A model generated the notes under the pieces. The model was given only the letters and a program-made list of their open reading frames with translations. It was not told the origin of the DNA and did not search any database. A program made the translations under genes and the position numbers. Of a stretch of DNA of 64,000 nucleotides, positions 9,066-18,130 are shown piece by piece. The stretch is from Yoonia litorea (lineage in GTDB: Bacteria; Pseudomonadota; Alphaproteobacteria; Rhodobacterales; Rhodobacteraceae): the NCBI RefSeq assembly GCF_900114675.1, contig NZ_FOZM01000001.1, positions 620,001-684,000 on the forward strand. Reading direction: 5' to 3'. Numbering within the stretch: the stretch's first letter is position 1; each line of letters begins with the position of its first letter.

Positions 9066-10751
9066 ATGGCATTGGACAACCGAGAGGGCGTTTGGAAATC
9101 CGGAAAGGGTAAGGGGCGCCATCGTCCCAAAGGCCGCCAGTTGGACGATCAGGCGTGGTCCGACGTGCAAGCGCTTTTGGCGGACCAACCGCGGCGTCGC
9201 GATCTTTTGATCGAGTTTTTGCATCTGATTCAGGATGCTTACGGCCATCTCTCTGCCCCACATCTCCGCGCATTGGCCGAAGAAATGCGCCTGTCTCAGG
9301 CCGAGGTCTATGAGGTTGCAACTTTCTATACCCATTTTGATGTGGTGAAAGAGGACGAAACCCCACCGCCTGCGCTGACAATCCGCGTCTGCGATTCGCT
9401 TTCCTGTGAATTGGCGGGGGCGCAGCAATTGAAAGCCGCACTTGAGGATGGTCTGGACCCAACGCAGGTTCGCGTGCTGCGTGCGCCGTGTATGGGGCGT
9501 TGCGATACGGCCCCCGTGCTGGAACTGGGGCACAACCACATTGACCATGCGACCGTCGAGAAGGTCGAGGCGGCGATTGCGGCGGGCGATACACACGCCC
9601 ACCTGCCTGACTACCAAACCTATGACGCCTACATGGCTGATGGTGGTTATGTGCAGCTAGAAGCACTGCGCGATGGCGGCGATTGGGAGGCTGTGCAGGA
9701 CAAGGTGCTGGCCTCAGGTCTGCGTGGGCTTGGTGGGGCCGGTTTCCCCTCGGGTAAGAAATGGGGTTTTGTGCGCGGCAACCCCGGCCCGCGCTATCTG
9801 GCCGTGAACGGGGACGAGGGCGAGCCGGGGACGTTCAAGGATCGTTTCTACCTCGAACGCACGCCGCATCTGTTCCTTGAGGGCATGTTGATTGCCGCAT
9901 GGGCTGTCGAGGCAGAGACCTGCTATATCTACATGCGCGACGAATATCCGGCTGTGCTTGAGATTTTACGTCGTGAAATCAAAGCTTTGGAACAGGCCGG
10001 CGTGGTTGCGGAAGGCTACATCGACCTGCGACGAGGGGCAGGAGCCTACATTTGCGGCGAAGAATCTGCGATGATCGAAAGCATTGAGGGCAAGCGCGGC
10101 ATGCCGCGTCATCGTCCGCCATTTGTGGCGCAAGTGGGGATCTTTGACCGCCCGACACTGGTGCATAATGTCGAGACGTTGCTCTGGGTCGCCCGCGTTG
10201 TCCGCGAAGGGCCGGAGGTTCTGAACGCGACCGAGAAGAACGGGCGCAAAGGGTTGCGGTCTTACTCAGTGTCAGGACGCGTCGCCAAACCGGGGGTTTA
10301 TTTGCTGCCAGCGGGCTCCACGATCATAGACATCATCGACGCAGCGGGCGGAATGGCTGAAGGGCATGCCTTCAAGGCCTATCAGCCGGGTGGGCCGTCT
10401 TCGGGGTTACTGCCTGCCACGATCAATGATGTGCCGCTTGATTTTGACACACTGCAACCGCTGGGGACGTTCATTGGCTCTGCGGCTGTTGTCGTACTGT
10501 CCGATCAGGACAGTGCGCGCGGTGCGGCGCTCAATATGCTGCGCTTCTTTGAAGACGAAAGCTGCGGTCAATGTACCCCCTGCCGTGTCGGCTGCCAGAA
10601 GGCGGTCAAGCTGATGCAGGCGGATGCCTGGGATCAGGGGCTGCTCACCGAGCTTTGCACGGCGATGGCGGATGCCTCGATCTGCGGTCTGGGGCAGGCG
10701 GCACCGAACCCGATCAAGCTGGTGATGCAGCACTTTAAGGACGAAATTTGA
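9066..10751 (+). CDS. Fused NuoE/NuoF-like NAD-linked flavoprotein (formate-dehydrogenase diaphorase type)
   Basis: About 561 residues. Residues 1 to about 165 are a NuoE-like thioredoxin-fold domain with a 2Fe-2S site (CDSLSC and CMGRC). Residues about 190-540 are NuoF-like: the FMN/NADH region GLRGLGGAGFPSGKKW, NGDEGEPGTFKDR and CGEESA, and a 4Fe-4S motif SCGQCTPCRVGC with a later Cys (ICGLG). It should pass electrons between NAD(H) and a partner dehydrogenase. The fused form resembles NAD-dependent formate dehydrogenase diaphorase subunits, but no molybdenum catalytic subunit is nearby. ATG 9066 follows GAGGGA. The stop overlaps the next TTG start by 4 bp. Confidence 0.88.
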   Translation: MALDNREGVWKSGKGKGRHRPKGRQLDDQAWSDVQALLADQPRRRDLLIEFLHLIQDAYGHLSAPHLRALAEEMRLSQAEVYEVATFYTHFDVVKEDETPPPALTIRVCDSLSCELAGAQQLKAALEDGLDPTQVRVLRAPCMGRCDTAPVLELGHNHIDHATVEKVEAAIAAGDTHAHLPDYQTYDAYMADGGYVQLEALRDGGDWEAVQDKVLASGLRGLGGAGFPSGKKWGFVRGNPGPRYLAVNGDEGEPGTFKDRFYLERTPHLFLEGMLIAAWAVEAETCYIYMRDEYPAVLEILRREIKALEQAGVVAEGYIDLRRGAGAYICGEESAMIESIEGKRGMPRHRPPFVAQVGIFDRPTLVHNVETLLWVARVVREGPEVLNATEKNGRKGLRSYSVSGRVAKPGVYLLPAGSTIIDIIDAAGGMAEGHAFKAYQPGGPSSGLLPATINDVPLDFDTLQPLGTFIGSAAVVVLSDQDSARGAALNMLRFFEDESCGQCTPCRVGCQKAVKLMQADAWDQGLLTELCTAMADASICGLGQAAPNPIKLVMQHFKDEI

Positions 10752-11398
10752 ACGTCATTATAACGGTTTGGGCGCTGATCGGCGGGTCGGCGCTACTGTC
10801 GGTGTGGTTCCTTCTGCGCTACTGCTGGCAGGGACCGAGCCTTGCCAAGACGGTGATCAAGACAGGATCAGTCGCGGGGCTGGCACTGGCGGCGCTACTT
10901 TTGGGCGGCGTCTCGTGGTTGTTTGCGGCGCTGGCGCTGGCGGCGCTGGGCGACTTCTTTCTGTCGCGCGCGGGCGACAGGGCGTTTTTGGCGGGGCTTG
11001 TGTCTTTTGCGCTGGCCCATCTGGCCTATGTCGCGTTGATGCTGGAAACGGGGGCGTCGATGGATGTGAACCTGTTCACCGTGCTGGTGGCGCTTGTTTC
11101 GGTCGCGATGGTCTTTGTCCTTTTCCCCCGCGCGGGCGCGTTGCGCTGGCCAGTGGCGGGCTATGTGGCCATCATTGCGGCCATGGGAATGATCGCGGTC
11201 AGCCTGCCGATGAGTTTTGTTGTCGCGATGTTTGCGGCCGCTTTGTTCATGGCCTCGGACATCGTTCTCGGACTGGAGCGGTTTGTCTGGCCACCCGCGC
11301 ACCGCATGGCCCGGGTCGCCCCATTCTTTGTCTGGACCACCTACTGGGGCGCGCAACTGCTCTTTCTCTTCGCATTTGCGATTGAACGATCCCTCTGA
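10748..11398 (+). CDS. YhhN/TMEM86 (lysoplasmalogenase-like) membrane protein
   Basis: 216 residues, nearly all hydrophobic, with about seven to eight transmembrane helices. The family signature is seen in the middle: ALAALGDFFLSR then FLAGLVSFALAHLAYV, the acidic and His residues placed as in YhhN/TMEM86. Eukaryotic members hydrolyse lysoplasmalogens. Bacterial roles are less clear. The start is TTG at 10748, inside the stop of the NuoEF-like gene. Its coupling to that gene seems positional rather than functional. Confidence 0.8.
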   Translation: MNVIITVWALIGGSALLSVWFLLRYCWQGPSLAKTVIKTGSVAGLALAALLLGGVSWLFAALALAALGDFFLSRAGDRAFLAGLVSFALAHLAYVALMLETGASMDVNLFTVLVALVSVAMVFVLFPRAGALRWPVAGYVAIIAAMGMIAVSLPMSFVVAMFAAALFMASDIVLGLERFVWPPAHRMARVAPFFVWTTYWGAQLLFLFAFAIERSL

Positions 11399-11461
11399 CC
11401 CTTTGCATCTGGCGGTCTTCGGGCTTAGGTGAGGGACAAGACCAGTTGAAAGGCCCGCGCG

Positions 11462-12793
<1,332 letters not shown>

Positions 12794-12814
12794 GGCGCAC
12801 CATGGCGGTCAGTT

Positions 12815-13717
12815 GTGGGTGAATGGCTTGTTTCGATTGCCGGCACCCCGCAGGGGGCGCAACTGGCGACTATCCTTGCACTGGTCTCGGCCTTGGCCCA
12901 TGCGATTTTCGGCGCGCTTCAGAAGGGCCGTTATGACCCCTGGCTGACGCGCGGTGCGATTGACGGCTGGCTTGCGGTCTTGTCTGCCCCGATTGCACTG
13001 TTCGTCGTGCCGTGGCCTGATTTGGGCATGGCCTTGCTGCTCGTTGGCGCAATCGCTGTCCATTTTGCCTATAAAGTGACAATGGCACTGGCCTATGAGC
13101 GCGCGGCCTATACGGTGGTCTACCCTGTTGTGCGGGGAACGGGTCCACTCGTGACGGTGATCGCAGCGTCAGCTTTCTTCGGCGAGCATTTCACTGGGGT
13201 GCAGTGGATCGGGGTGGCGTGCCTTTCGGGGGGTATCCTGCTGCTTGCGGTGCGCAATATCAGTGAAGAGACGCTGGACCCACGCACCCTGAAGCTGGGG
13301 CTGATGTGGGCGGCGGTCGGCGGGCTACTGGTGGCGCTTTACACCACCTACGACGCCTATGCGATCCGGCAGTCGCCAGACCCGTTTACGTTTTTGGCGT
13401 GGTTTTTCTTTGTGACGGCAATTGATTTCACAGTTTTGGGAGTCGTGCGCTATCGCCGAATGGGGCAAGATCTGGAGCTTGGTCCGTTAATCAGAAAGGG
13501 GTTTATTGGCGCGCTGATCGCATGGGTCAGCTTTGGCGGTGTCCTGCTAGCCACCCGCCTCGACAGCGTCGGTGAGGCGGCTGTCTTGCGTGAAACCTCT
13601 GTCGTTTTTGCCGCCCTCATTGGATGGTTTATCTTAGGTGAAAAAGTTGGGCCGCGCCGACTGTTTCTGATGTGTCTGGTTGCGCTTGGCGCTGTGATCG
13701 TTGAAATGGGCGGGTAA
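12815..13717 (+). CDS. DMT-superfamily (EamA-like) transporter
   Basis: About 300 residues with roughly ten transmembrane helices in two halves, as in the drug/metabolite transporter family. Typical pieces are HAIFGALQKGR near the start, AAYTVVYPVVRGTGPL in the first half, and RETSVVFAALIGWFILGEK in the second. The last closely matches the EamA 'P....l.g..fl.E' motif. The substrate cannot be told from sequence. The start is GTG 12815, 21 bp after ftsY, and the next gene starts 13 bp after the stop, so ftsY, this gene and the septation gene may share a transcript. Confidence 0.85.
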   Translation: MGEWLVSIAGTPQGAQLATILALVSALAHAIFGALQKGRYDPWLTRGAIDGWLAVLSAPIALFVVPWPDLGMALLLVGAIAVHFAYKVTMALAYERAAYTVVYPVVRGTGPLVTVIAASAFFGEHFTGVQWIGVACLSGGILLLAVRNISEETLDPRTLKLGLMWAAVGGLLVALYTTYDAYAIRQSPDPFTFLAWFFFVTAIDFTVLGVVRYRRMGQDLELGPLIRKGFIGALIAWVSFGGVLLATRLDSVGEAAVLRETSVVFAALIGWFILGEKVGPRRLFLMCLVALGAVIVEMGG

Positions 13718-13730
13718 GAGGAAGGCAGAC

Positions 13731-14342
13731 ATGGCAGACAAAACGGTCAATCCGGTACTGAAGCAAGTTCTTGAACTTGGGCCAACGCTGGCGTTTTTCC
13801 TTATTTATCTGCGCATCCGTGACGAAACTTATGTTTGGGGCGGGACGGAATATACAGGGTTTATCGTATCTGCCCTGATCTTTGTGCCAATCCTGTTGAT
13901 CGCGATGGGCATCCTCTGGATGCTGACCGGCAAATTGAGCCGAATGCAGGTCTTCACAGCGTTTATGGTGATATTCTTCGGCGGTCTGACAGCCTGGTTC
14001 AACGATGAGCGGTTTTTCAAGATGAAGACCTCGATCGTCTATGGTGCAATGGGTGGGTTGCTCGCAATCGGCTTGCTGCGCGGTCAAAGCTATCTTCAGT
14101 ATGTCATGGAAGAGTTTCTCCCGATGGAACGCGAAGGCTGGATGATCTTCACCAGACGCCTTTGCGCCATGTTCTTTGCGCTGGCGATCGCGAACGAGAT
14201 CATCTGGCGCACGCAATCAACCGACCTTTGGGTCAAACTTGAGACCTTTGCCTTCCCGGCCGTCCTATTTGTCTTTCTTTGGGTCCAGATTATCGGTTTG
14301 CAAAAGTATCTGATTGACGATCCTGAGGCAGACAAAGGCTAG
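13731..14342 (+). CDS. yciB: Septation protein A (YciB/IspZ family inner membrane protein)
   Basis: 203 residues with about five to six transmembrane helices. The family start LKQVLELGPTLAFF and the later KMKTSIVYGAMGGLLAIGLL and LCAMFFALAIANEIIW segments match intracellular septation protein A. In other bacteria the protein is tied to cell-envelope synthesis and division; its biochemical activity is unsettled. The ATG 13731 has GAGGAAGG upstream. The stop overlaps the stop of the convergent PilZ gene by 4 bp. Confidence 0.9.
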   Translation: MADKTVNPVLKQVLELGPTLAFFLIYLRIRDETYVWGGTEYTGFIVSALIFVPILLIAMGILWMLTGKLSRMQVFTAFMVIFFGGLTAWFNDERFFKMKTSIVYGAMGGLLAIGLLRGQSYLQYVMEEFLPMEREGWMIFTRRLCAMFFALAIANEIIWRTQSTDLWVKLETFAFPAVLFVFLWVQIIGLQKYLIDDPEADKG

Positions 14343-14668
14343 TGCATTTCAGGATAGGGGTGACCAAAACCTGCAGTTTCCTTGTTTTGCGGCCCGCAGT
14401 GACCTTGCCTCAATAGGGTCAGTATTCTTTCCGATAGAGCGGGTCTGAACGCGATCCCGATTTCACCTGAGGATGCCCACAGCGCAACGGCATCGACCGG
14501 ATTTGACAGCACATCAAGCTGGAGTTTGTCGCCACGTTTAACATGGTCCAGTCCGCGAAGTCTGGCACCCGAGCGTGACACATTGACGACCGTTGCGCGT
14601 TTTCGCATGCCGCCTGCTTGCACAGGTATCTGGCTGTCAGTTGGATATCGAAACTGGCGATAGTGCAT
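14339..14668 (-). CDS. PilZ-domain protein
   Basis: About 109 residues, a single PilZ domain. The c-di-GMP-binding residues are partly visible: RYPTD near the start (an R-x-x-x-[DR] variant), then VVNVSRSGARLRG, which matches the [D/N]xSxxG motif (N-V-S-R-S-G). ALWASSGEIGIAF closes the barrel. It probably binds c-di-GMP and acts on a partner. The ATG at 14668 has AAAGG 7 nt upstream and is preferred to the in-frame TTG at 14704. No partner gene lies adjacent. Confidence 0.78.
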   Translation of the reverse strand: MHYRQFRYPTDSQIPVQAGGMRKRATVVNVSRSGARLRGLDHVKRGDKLQLDVLSNPVDAVALWASSGEIGIAFRPALSERILTLLRQGHCGPQNKETAGFGHPYPEMH

Positions 14669-14732
14669 GGCGAACCTTTGCGTAACGGTGCGCCAGACAG
14701 ACAATCACAAAGAGCCTAAGAATCGGTTAGCG

Positions 14733-15434
14733 TTATTTGCGAAACAGCTTGTCCTGGGCCGCCTTGTCTTTTCGAAAGTCGCCGCGCTTCTCTGCATGGA
14801 CCGCACGCCCACGCTTCACGGCAGGTCGCGACCACATCAACTCCAGCCACCGCGCAAGATGTGGCTTATCATCGAGCGTTTGCTGTTGGCCCTCCCAAAG
14901 TGATGCCCAGCCCCAGCAGGCGATATCGGCGATCGAGAAGAAATCACCGGCAAGGTAAGCGTGCTGGGCCAACCGACGATCCATGACACCATAAAGCCGT
15001 GCTGTTTCGTTCCTGTAACGGTCCTTTGCGTAGGGCAAGTCGTTTGGGGGATCCATGGATGGCGCATATTTCAGAAAGTGGTGTGCTTGCCCCGCCATCG
15101 GTCCCAATCCACCCATTTGCCACATCAGCCACTCCTCGACCGCGATCCTTTCCCGCTCGTTTGAGCCATAGAGCTTGCCGGTTTTCCGTGCGAGGTATTG
15201 CAGAATGGCACCTGATTCAAAAACTGAGACAGGTTCCCCGTCCGGGCCGTCGTGATCGACGATCGCTGGCATCCGGTTGTTTGGTGAAATCGCCAGAAAC
15301 TCCGGCTTAAACTGGTCGCCGGCACCGATATTCACCAGATGAACCTCGTAAGGCAGTGCGAGCTCTTCCAAGGCGATTGACGCTTTCCAACCGTTTGGGG
15401 TGGGCCAAAAATACAGGTCAATTGGTTTTGTCAT
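14733..15434 (-). CDS. Glutathione S-transferase, YghU/YfcG-like (Nu class)
   Basis: 233 residues. The N-terminal thioredoxin fold reads YFWPTPNGWKASIALEEL (about residues 8-25) with the TPNG motif used by Nu-class enzymes for glutathione binding. NNRMPAIVDHD carries the cis-proline and VFESGAILQYLA the glutathione-contact Glu-Ser. The C-terminal helical domain has FFSIADIACWGWA, the N-capping box of GSTs. Disulfide reductase activity is typical of the class, but the substrate here is not known. It is transcribed away from the metZ leader. Confidence 0.9.
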   Translation of the reverse strand: MTKPIDLYFWPTPNGWKASIALEELALPYEVHLVNIGAGDQFKPEFLAISPNNRMPAIVDHDGPDGEPVSVFESGAILQYLARKTGKLYGSNERERIAVEEWLMWQMGGLGPMAGQAHHFLKYAPSMDPPNDLPYAKDRYRNETARLYGVMDRRLAQHAYLAGDFFSIADIACWGWASLWEGQQQTLDDKPHLARWLELMWSRPAVKRGRAVHAEKRGDFRKDKAAQDKLFRK

Positions 15435-15526
15435 CGCTTATCCTCCGCTTCTGCGCCTGACCTTCGCATCTTTTTGATCCTTGGCAAGCCAGCTTGACGA
15501 AACCGTGACGGCGGCGTATGCGGTTT

Positions 15527-15578
15527 GGCGTGGCGATTTGTTACCGGATTGCGGGCCACGTTAAAAATGCCGCTAAAG
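15527..15578 (+). promoter_or_regulatory. SAM-II riboswitch
   Basis: The stretch matches the conserved SAM-II core: CGTGG (15529-15533), GATTTG, a GGATTGC block, CCACG (15556-15560) closing P1, then TTAAA and CGCTAAAG at the 3' end, the last two forming the pseudoknot that holds S-adenosylmethionine. SAM-II occurs in alphaproteobacteria before metA/metZ-type genes, and metZ follows at 15660. Match is by eye; no covariance score was run. Confidence 0.88.
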
Positions 15579-15597
15579 AGGGTTCAAGGCGATACGA

Positions 15598-15631
15598 CCT
15601 CGATACCTTTGGCCGGTGTCGGGGTTTTTTT
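15598..15631 (+). terminator. Intrinsic terminator downstream of the SAM-II riboswitch
   Basis: A 10-bp stem CCTCGATACC/GGTGTCGGGG (15598-15607, 15615-15624, two G-U pairs) with a 7-nt loop and seven T. It lies between aptamer and metZ, so SAM binding probably controls transcription by attenuation. Confidence 0.75.
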
Positions 15632-15659
15632 GTGCGCCAAGATGGCGTGAGGACTGAAC

Positions 15660-16835
15660 ATGAAGACGTGGAAGAAACGCACCAAAGCCGTACACGCAGG
15701 CATCCGCCGCAGCCAATACAATGAGGTGAGCGAGGCGATCTATCTCACTCAGGGCTTTGTGTACGACACGGCCGAGGACGCCGAAGCGCGGTTCATCAAA
15801 TCTGGTGAAGATGAATTCATCTATGCCCGTTACGGAAACCCCACCATCGCGATGTTCGAGGACCGGATCGCTGCCCTAGAGGGTGCCGAAGATGGTTTCG
15901 CAACTGCTTCTGGTATGGCGGCCGTGAATGGTGCGCTGACGTCCATGCTGAAAGCGGGGGATCATGTTGTGTCGGCCCGCGCGCTCTTCGGGTCCTGTCT
16001 TTATATTCTGGAAGAGGTGCTGACGCGCTACGGCGTCGAGGTGACATTTGTCGACGGCACTGATCTGGCCGCGTGGGAGGCCGCAATCCGGCCTGATACC
16101 AAAGTTGTCTTTTTCGAAAGCATCTCGAACCCGACGCTTGAGGTTATCGACATCAAGGAAGTCTCGGAACTGGCCCATGCGGTTGGGGCGACGGTTGTCG
16201 TAGATAATGTCTTTGCGACACCTGTTTTCTCGGATGCACTGGCGCAGGGCGCAGATGTGGTTGTCTATTCAGCGACCAAGCACATCGACGGTCAGGGGCG
16301 CGCATTAGGTGGGGTGATCCTCGGCACGCGCGAATTTATCCGCGGGACAGTTGAGCCTTACATGAAGCATACTGGCGGTTCGATGTCACCGTTCACGGCT
16401 TGGATGATGCTGAAGGGACTGGAGACAATCGATTTGCGTGTCCGCGCGCAAGCCACCTCGGCGCAGGTGATCGCAGAAGGGTTGGAAGCTGATGAAACGC
16501 TGAAAAACGTGATCTATCCTGGCCTCGTCTCGCATCCGCAAAATGCGCTGGTGCAAGTTCAAATGGGGAAAGGGGGCACAGTTCTGGCCATTGATGCTGG
16601 CACGCAAGCGAAAGCATTCAAGTTGCTGAATGCCCTCGAAATCTGGACAATCTCAAATAATCTGGGCGACGCAAAATCGATCGCAACCCACCCTGCGACA
16701 ACCACGCATCAACGCTTGTCTGACGAGACAAAGGCGACGCTCGGCATCACACCCGGATTGATCCGGTTGAGCGTCGGACTCGAGGACAGCGGCGATCTGC
16801 TGGAGGACCTCCGCACGGCGATTGCGTCTCTCTGA
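15660..16835 (+). CDS. metZ: O-succinylhomoserine sulfhydrylase
   Basis: 391 residues, a full-length Cys/Met-metabolism PLP enzyme. The PLP lysine is in VVYSATKHIDGQGRALGG (about residues 201-218), and the phosphate-binding region FATASGMAAVNGAL precedes it. EFIYARYGNPTIAMFE matches the MetZ subgroup. It makes homocysteine from O-succinylhomoserine and sulfide in methionine synthesis. The riboswitch and terminator upstream imply repression when S-adenosylmethionine is plentiful. No other methionine gene is adjacent. ATG 15660 follows GAGGACTGAAC. Confidence 0.95.
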   Translation: MKTWKKRTKAVHAGIRRSQYNEVSEAIYLTQGFVYDTAEDAEARFIKSGEDEFIYARYGNPTIAMFEDRIAALEGAEDGFATASGMAAVNGALTSMLKAGDHVVSARALFGSCLYILEEVLTRYGVEVTFVDGTDLAAWEAAIRPDTKVVFFESISNPTLEVIDIKEVSELAHAVGATVVVDNVFATPVFSDALAQGADVVVYSATKHIDGQGRALGGVILGTREFIRGTVEPYMKHTGGSMSPFTAWMMLKGLETIDLRVRAQATSAQVIAEGLEADETLKNVIYPGLVSHPQNALVQVQMGKGGTVLAIDAGTQAKAFKLLNALEIWTISNNLGDAKSIATHPATTTHQRLSDETKATLGITPGLIRLSVGLEDSGDLLEDLRTAIASL

Positions 16836-16912
16836 AGTCGCTTCCAAAGGGTGACGCAGGCTTCAAAAGCTGTTTAGCTGCGGGCGGCGCTGACGGATGG
16901 GAGGCCGCCTGC

Positions 16913-18127
16913 ATGACTGATCCAAGGTCCGACCTAAAGCGTATCTATCAGGAAATCGTTGGAAAATCCGATGACGACCCCCATGTGATGGGGGTGCCTG
17001 ATGGGAAAAAGGGGGGCGCTGCCTTGAATATCCACTCACCGGACATGAATCGTGAACCGACCCGTGCAGAAGCAGAAGCCGCGCTGGCCTTGCTGCGGCG
17101 TTGGGCACATGACGTCACCCCGGAAGAAGTCGCGACGCTTGATCCTCTCGTCTCCCGTTTGATCCCTGGGCAGGAAATTTCAAATTACCCCGCACTTGCC
17201 CGTGCTTACCCCGAGGATTTCGAGGTCGACGAGATTTACAAGGCCTCGATGCCCGATCTGCAGAACGGTCCGTCAAGCCTGATCCGTGGTGCGCAACAGC
17301 AAATCCAGCATGTCGGCATTTCAAACTTCCGTCTGCCGATCCGGTTTCACACGCGCGACAACGGCGATCTGACGCTTGAGACATCTGTCACTGGCACGGT
17401 CTCTCTTGAAGCAGAAAAAAAGGGCATCAACATGTCCCGCATCATGCGGACATTCTACAAACATGCTGAAGAGACTTTCAGTTTCGACGTCATCGAACGC
17501 GCGCTTGATGCCTATAAATCTGACCTCGAAAGCTTTGACGCACGCATTCAAATGCGCTTCAGCTTTCCGATGAAAGTTGAAAGCCTCCGGTCCGGTCTCT
17601 CAGGCTACCAATACTATGACATTGCGCTCGAATTGGTCGAGCGGGATGGGGTTCGCAAAAAGATCATCCATCTGGACTATGTCTATTCTTCAACGTGCCC
17701 GTGCTCGCTTGAATTGTCTGAACATGCCCGCCAATTCCGCGGTCAGTTGGCGACTCCGCATTCGCAGCGCTCCGTCGCGCGCATTTCGGTCTTGTTGGAA
17801 GATGGTGCAGACCTGCTCTGGTTTGAGGATTTGATCGACCGTGCGCGTGCTGCCGTTCCGACCGAAACGCAAGTGATGGTCAAACGCGAGGACGAACAGG
17901 CCTTTGCAGAGCTGAACGCCGCCAACCCGATCTTTGTCGAGGATGCGGCGCGTCTCTTCACAGAACAGTTGCAGCTGGACGAGCGGATTTCAGACTTCCG
18001 TGTGATCGCAAGCCATCAGGAAAGCCTGCACAGCCACGATGCGGTTTCGGTCCTGACCGAAGGCGAGACCTTTGCGTCCGAGAGCCTTGATCCGCGCCTG
18101 TTCCAGTCGCTCTTCCACGTGGGATAA
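16913..18127 (+). CDS. folE2: GTP cyclohydrolase FolE2 with N-terminal extension
   Basis: 404 residues as annotated. The FolE2 (COG1469) core is clear: MPDLQNGPSSLIRGAQQ, VGISNFRLPIRF, the conserved STCPCS (about 262-267, with the catalytic Cys), and SHDAVS near the end. It converts GTP to dihydroneopterin triphosphate for folate. Start choice is uncertain. ATG 16913 has GGGAGG 8 nt upstream and gives a 37-residue leader absent from many relatives. TTG 17024 (product beginning LNIHSPDMNREPT) also has a G-rich stretch upstream and resembles the usual N-terminus. Confidence 0.9.
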   Translation: MTDPRSDLKRIYQEIVGKSDDDPHVMGVPDGKKGGAALNIHSPDMNREPTRAEAEAALALLRRWAHDVTPEEVATLDPLVSRLIPGQEISNYPALARAYPEDFEVDEIYKASMPDLQNGPSSLIRGAQQQIQHVGISNFRLPIRFHTRDNGDLTLETSVTGTVSLEAEKKGINMSRIMRTFYKHAEETFSFDVIERALDAYKSDLESFDARIQMRFSFPMKVESLRSGLSGYQYYDIALELVERDGVRKKIIHLDYVYSSTCPCSLELSEHARQFRGQLATPHSQRSVARISVLLEDGADLLWFEDLIDRARAAVPTETQVMVKREDEQAFAELNAANPIFVEDAARLFTEQLQLDERISDFRVIASHQESLHSHDAVSVLTEGETFASESLDPRLFQSLFHVG

Positions 18128-18130
18128 GAC

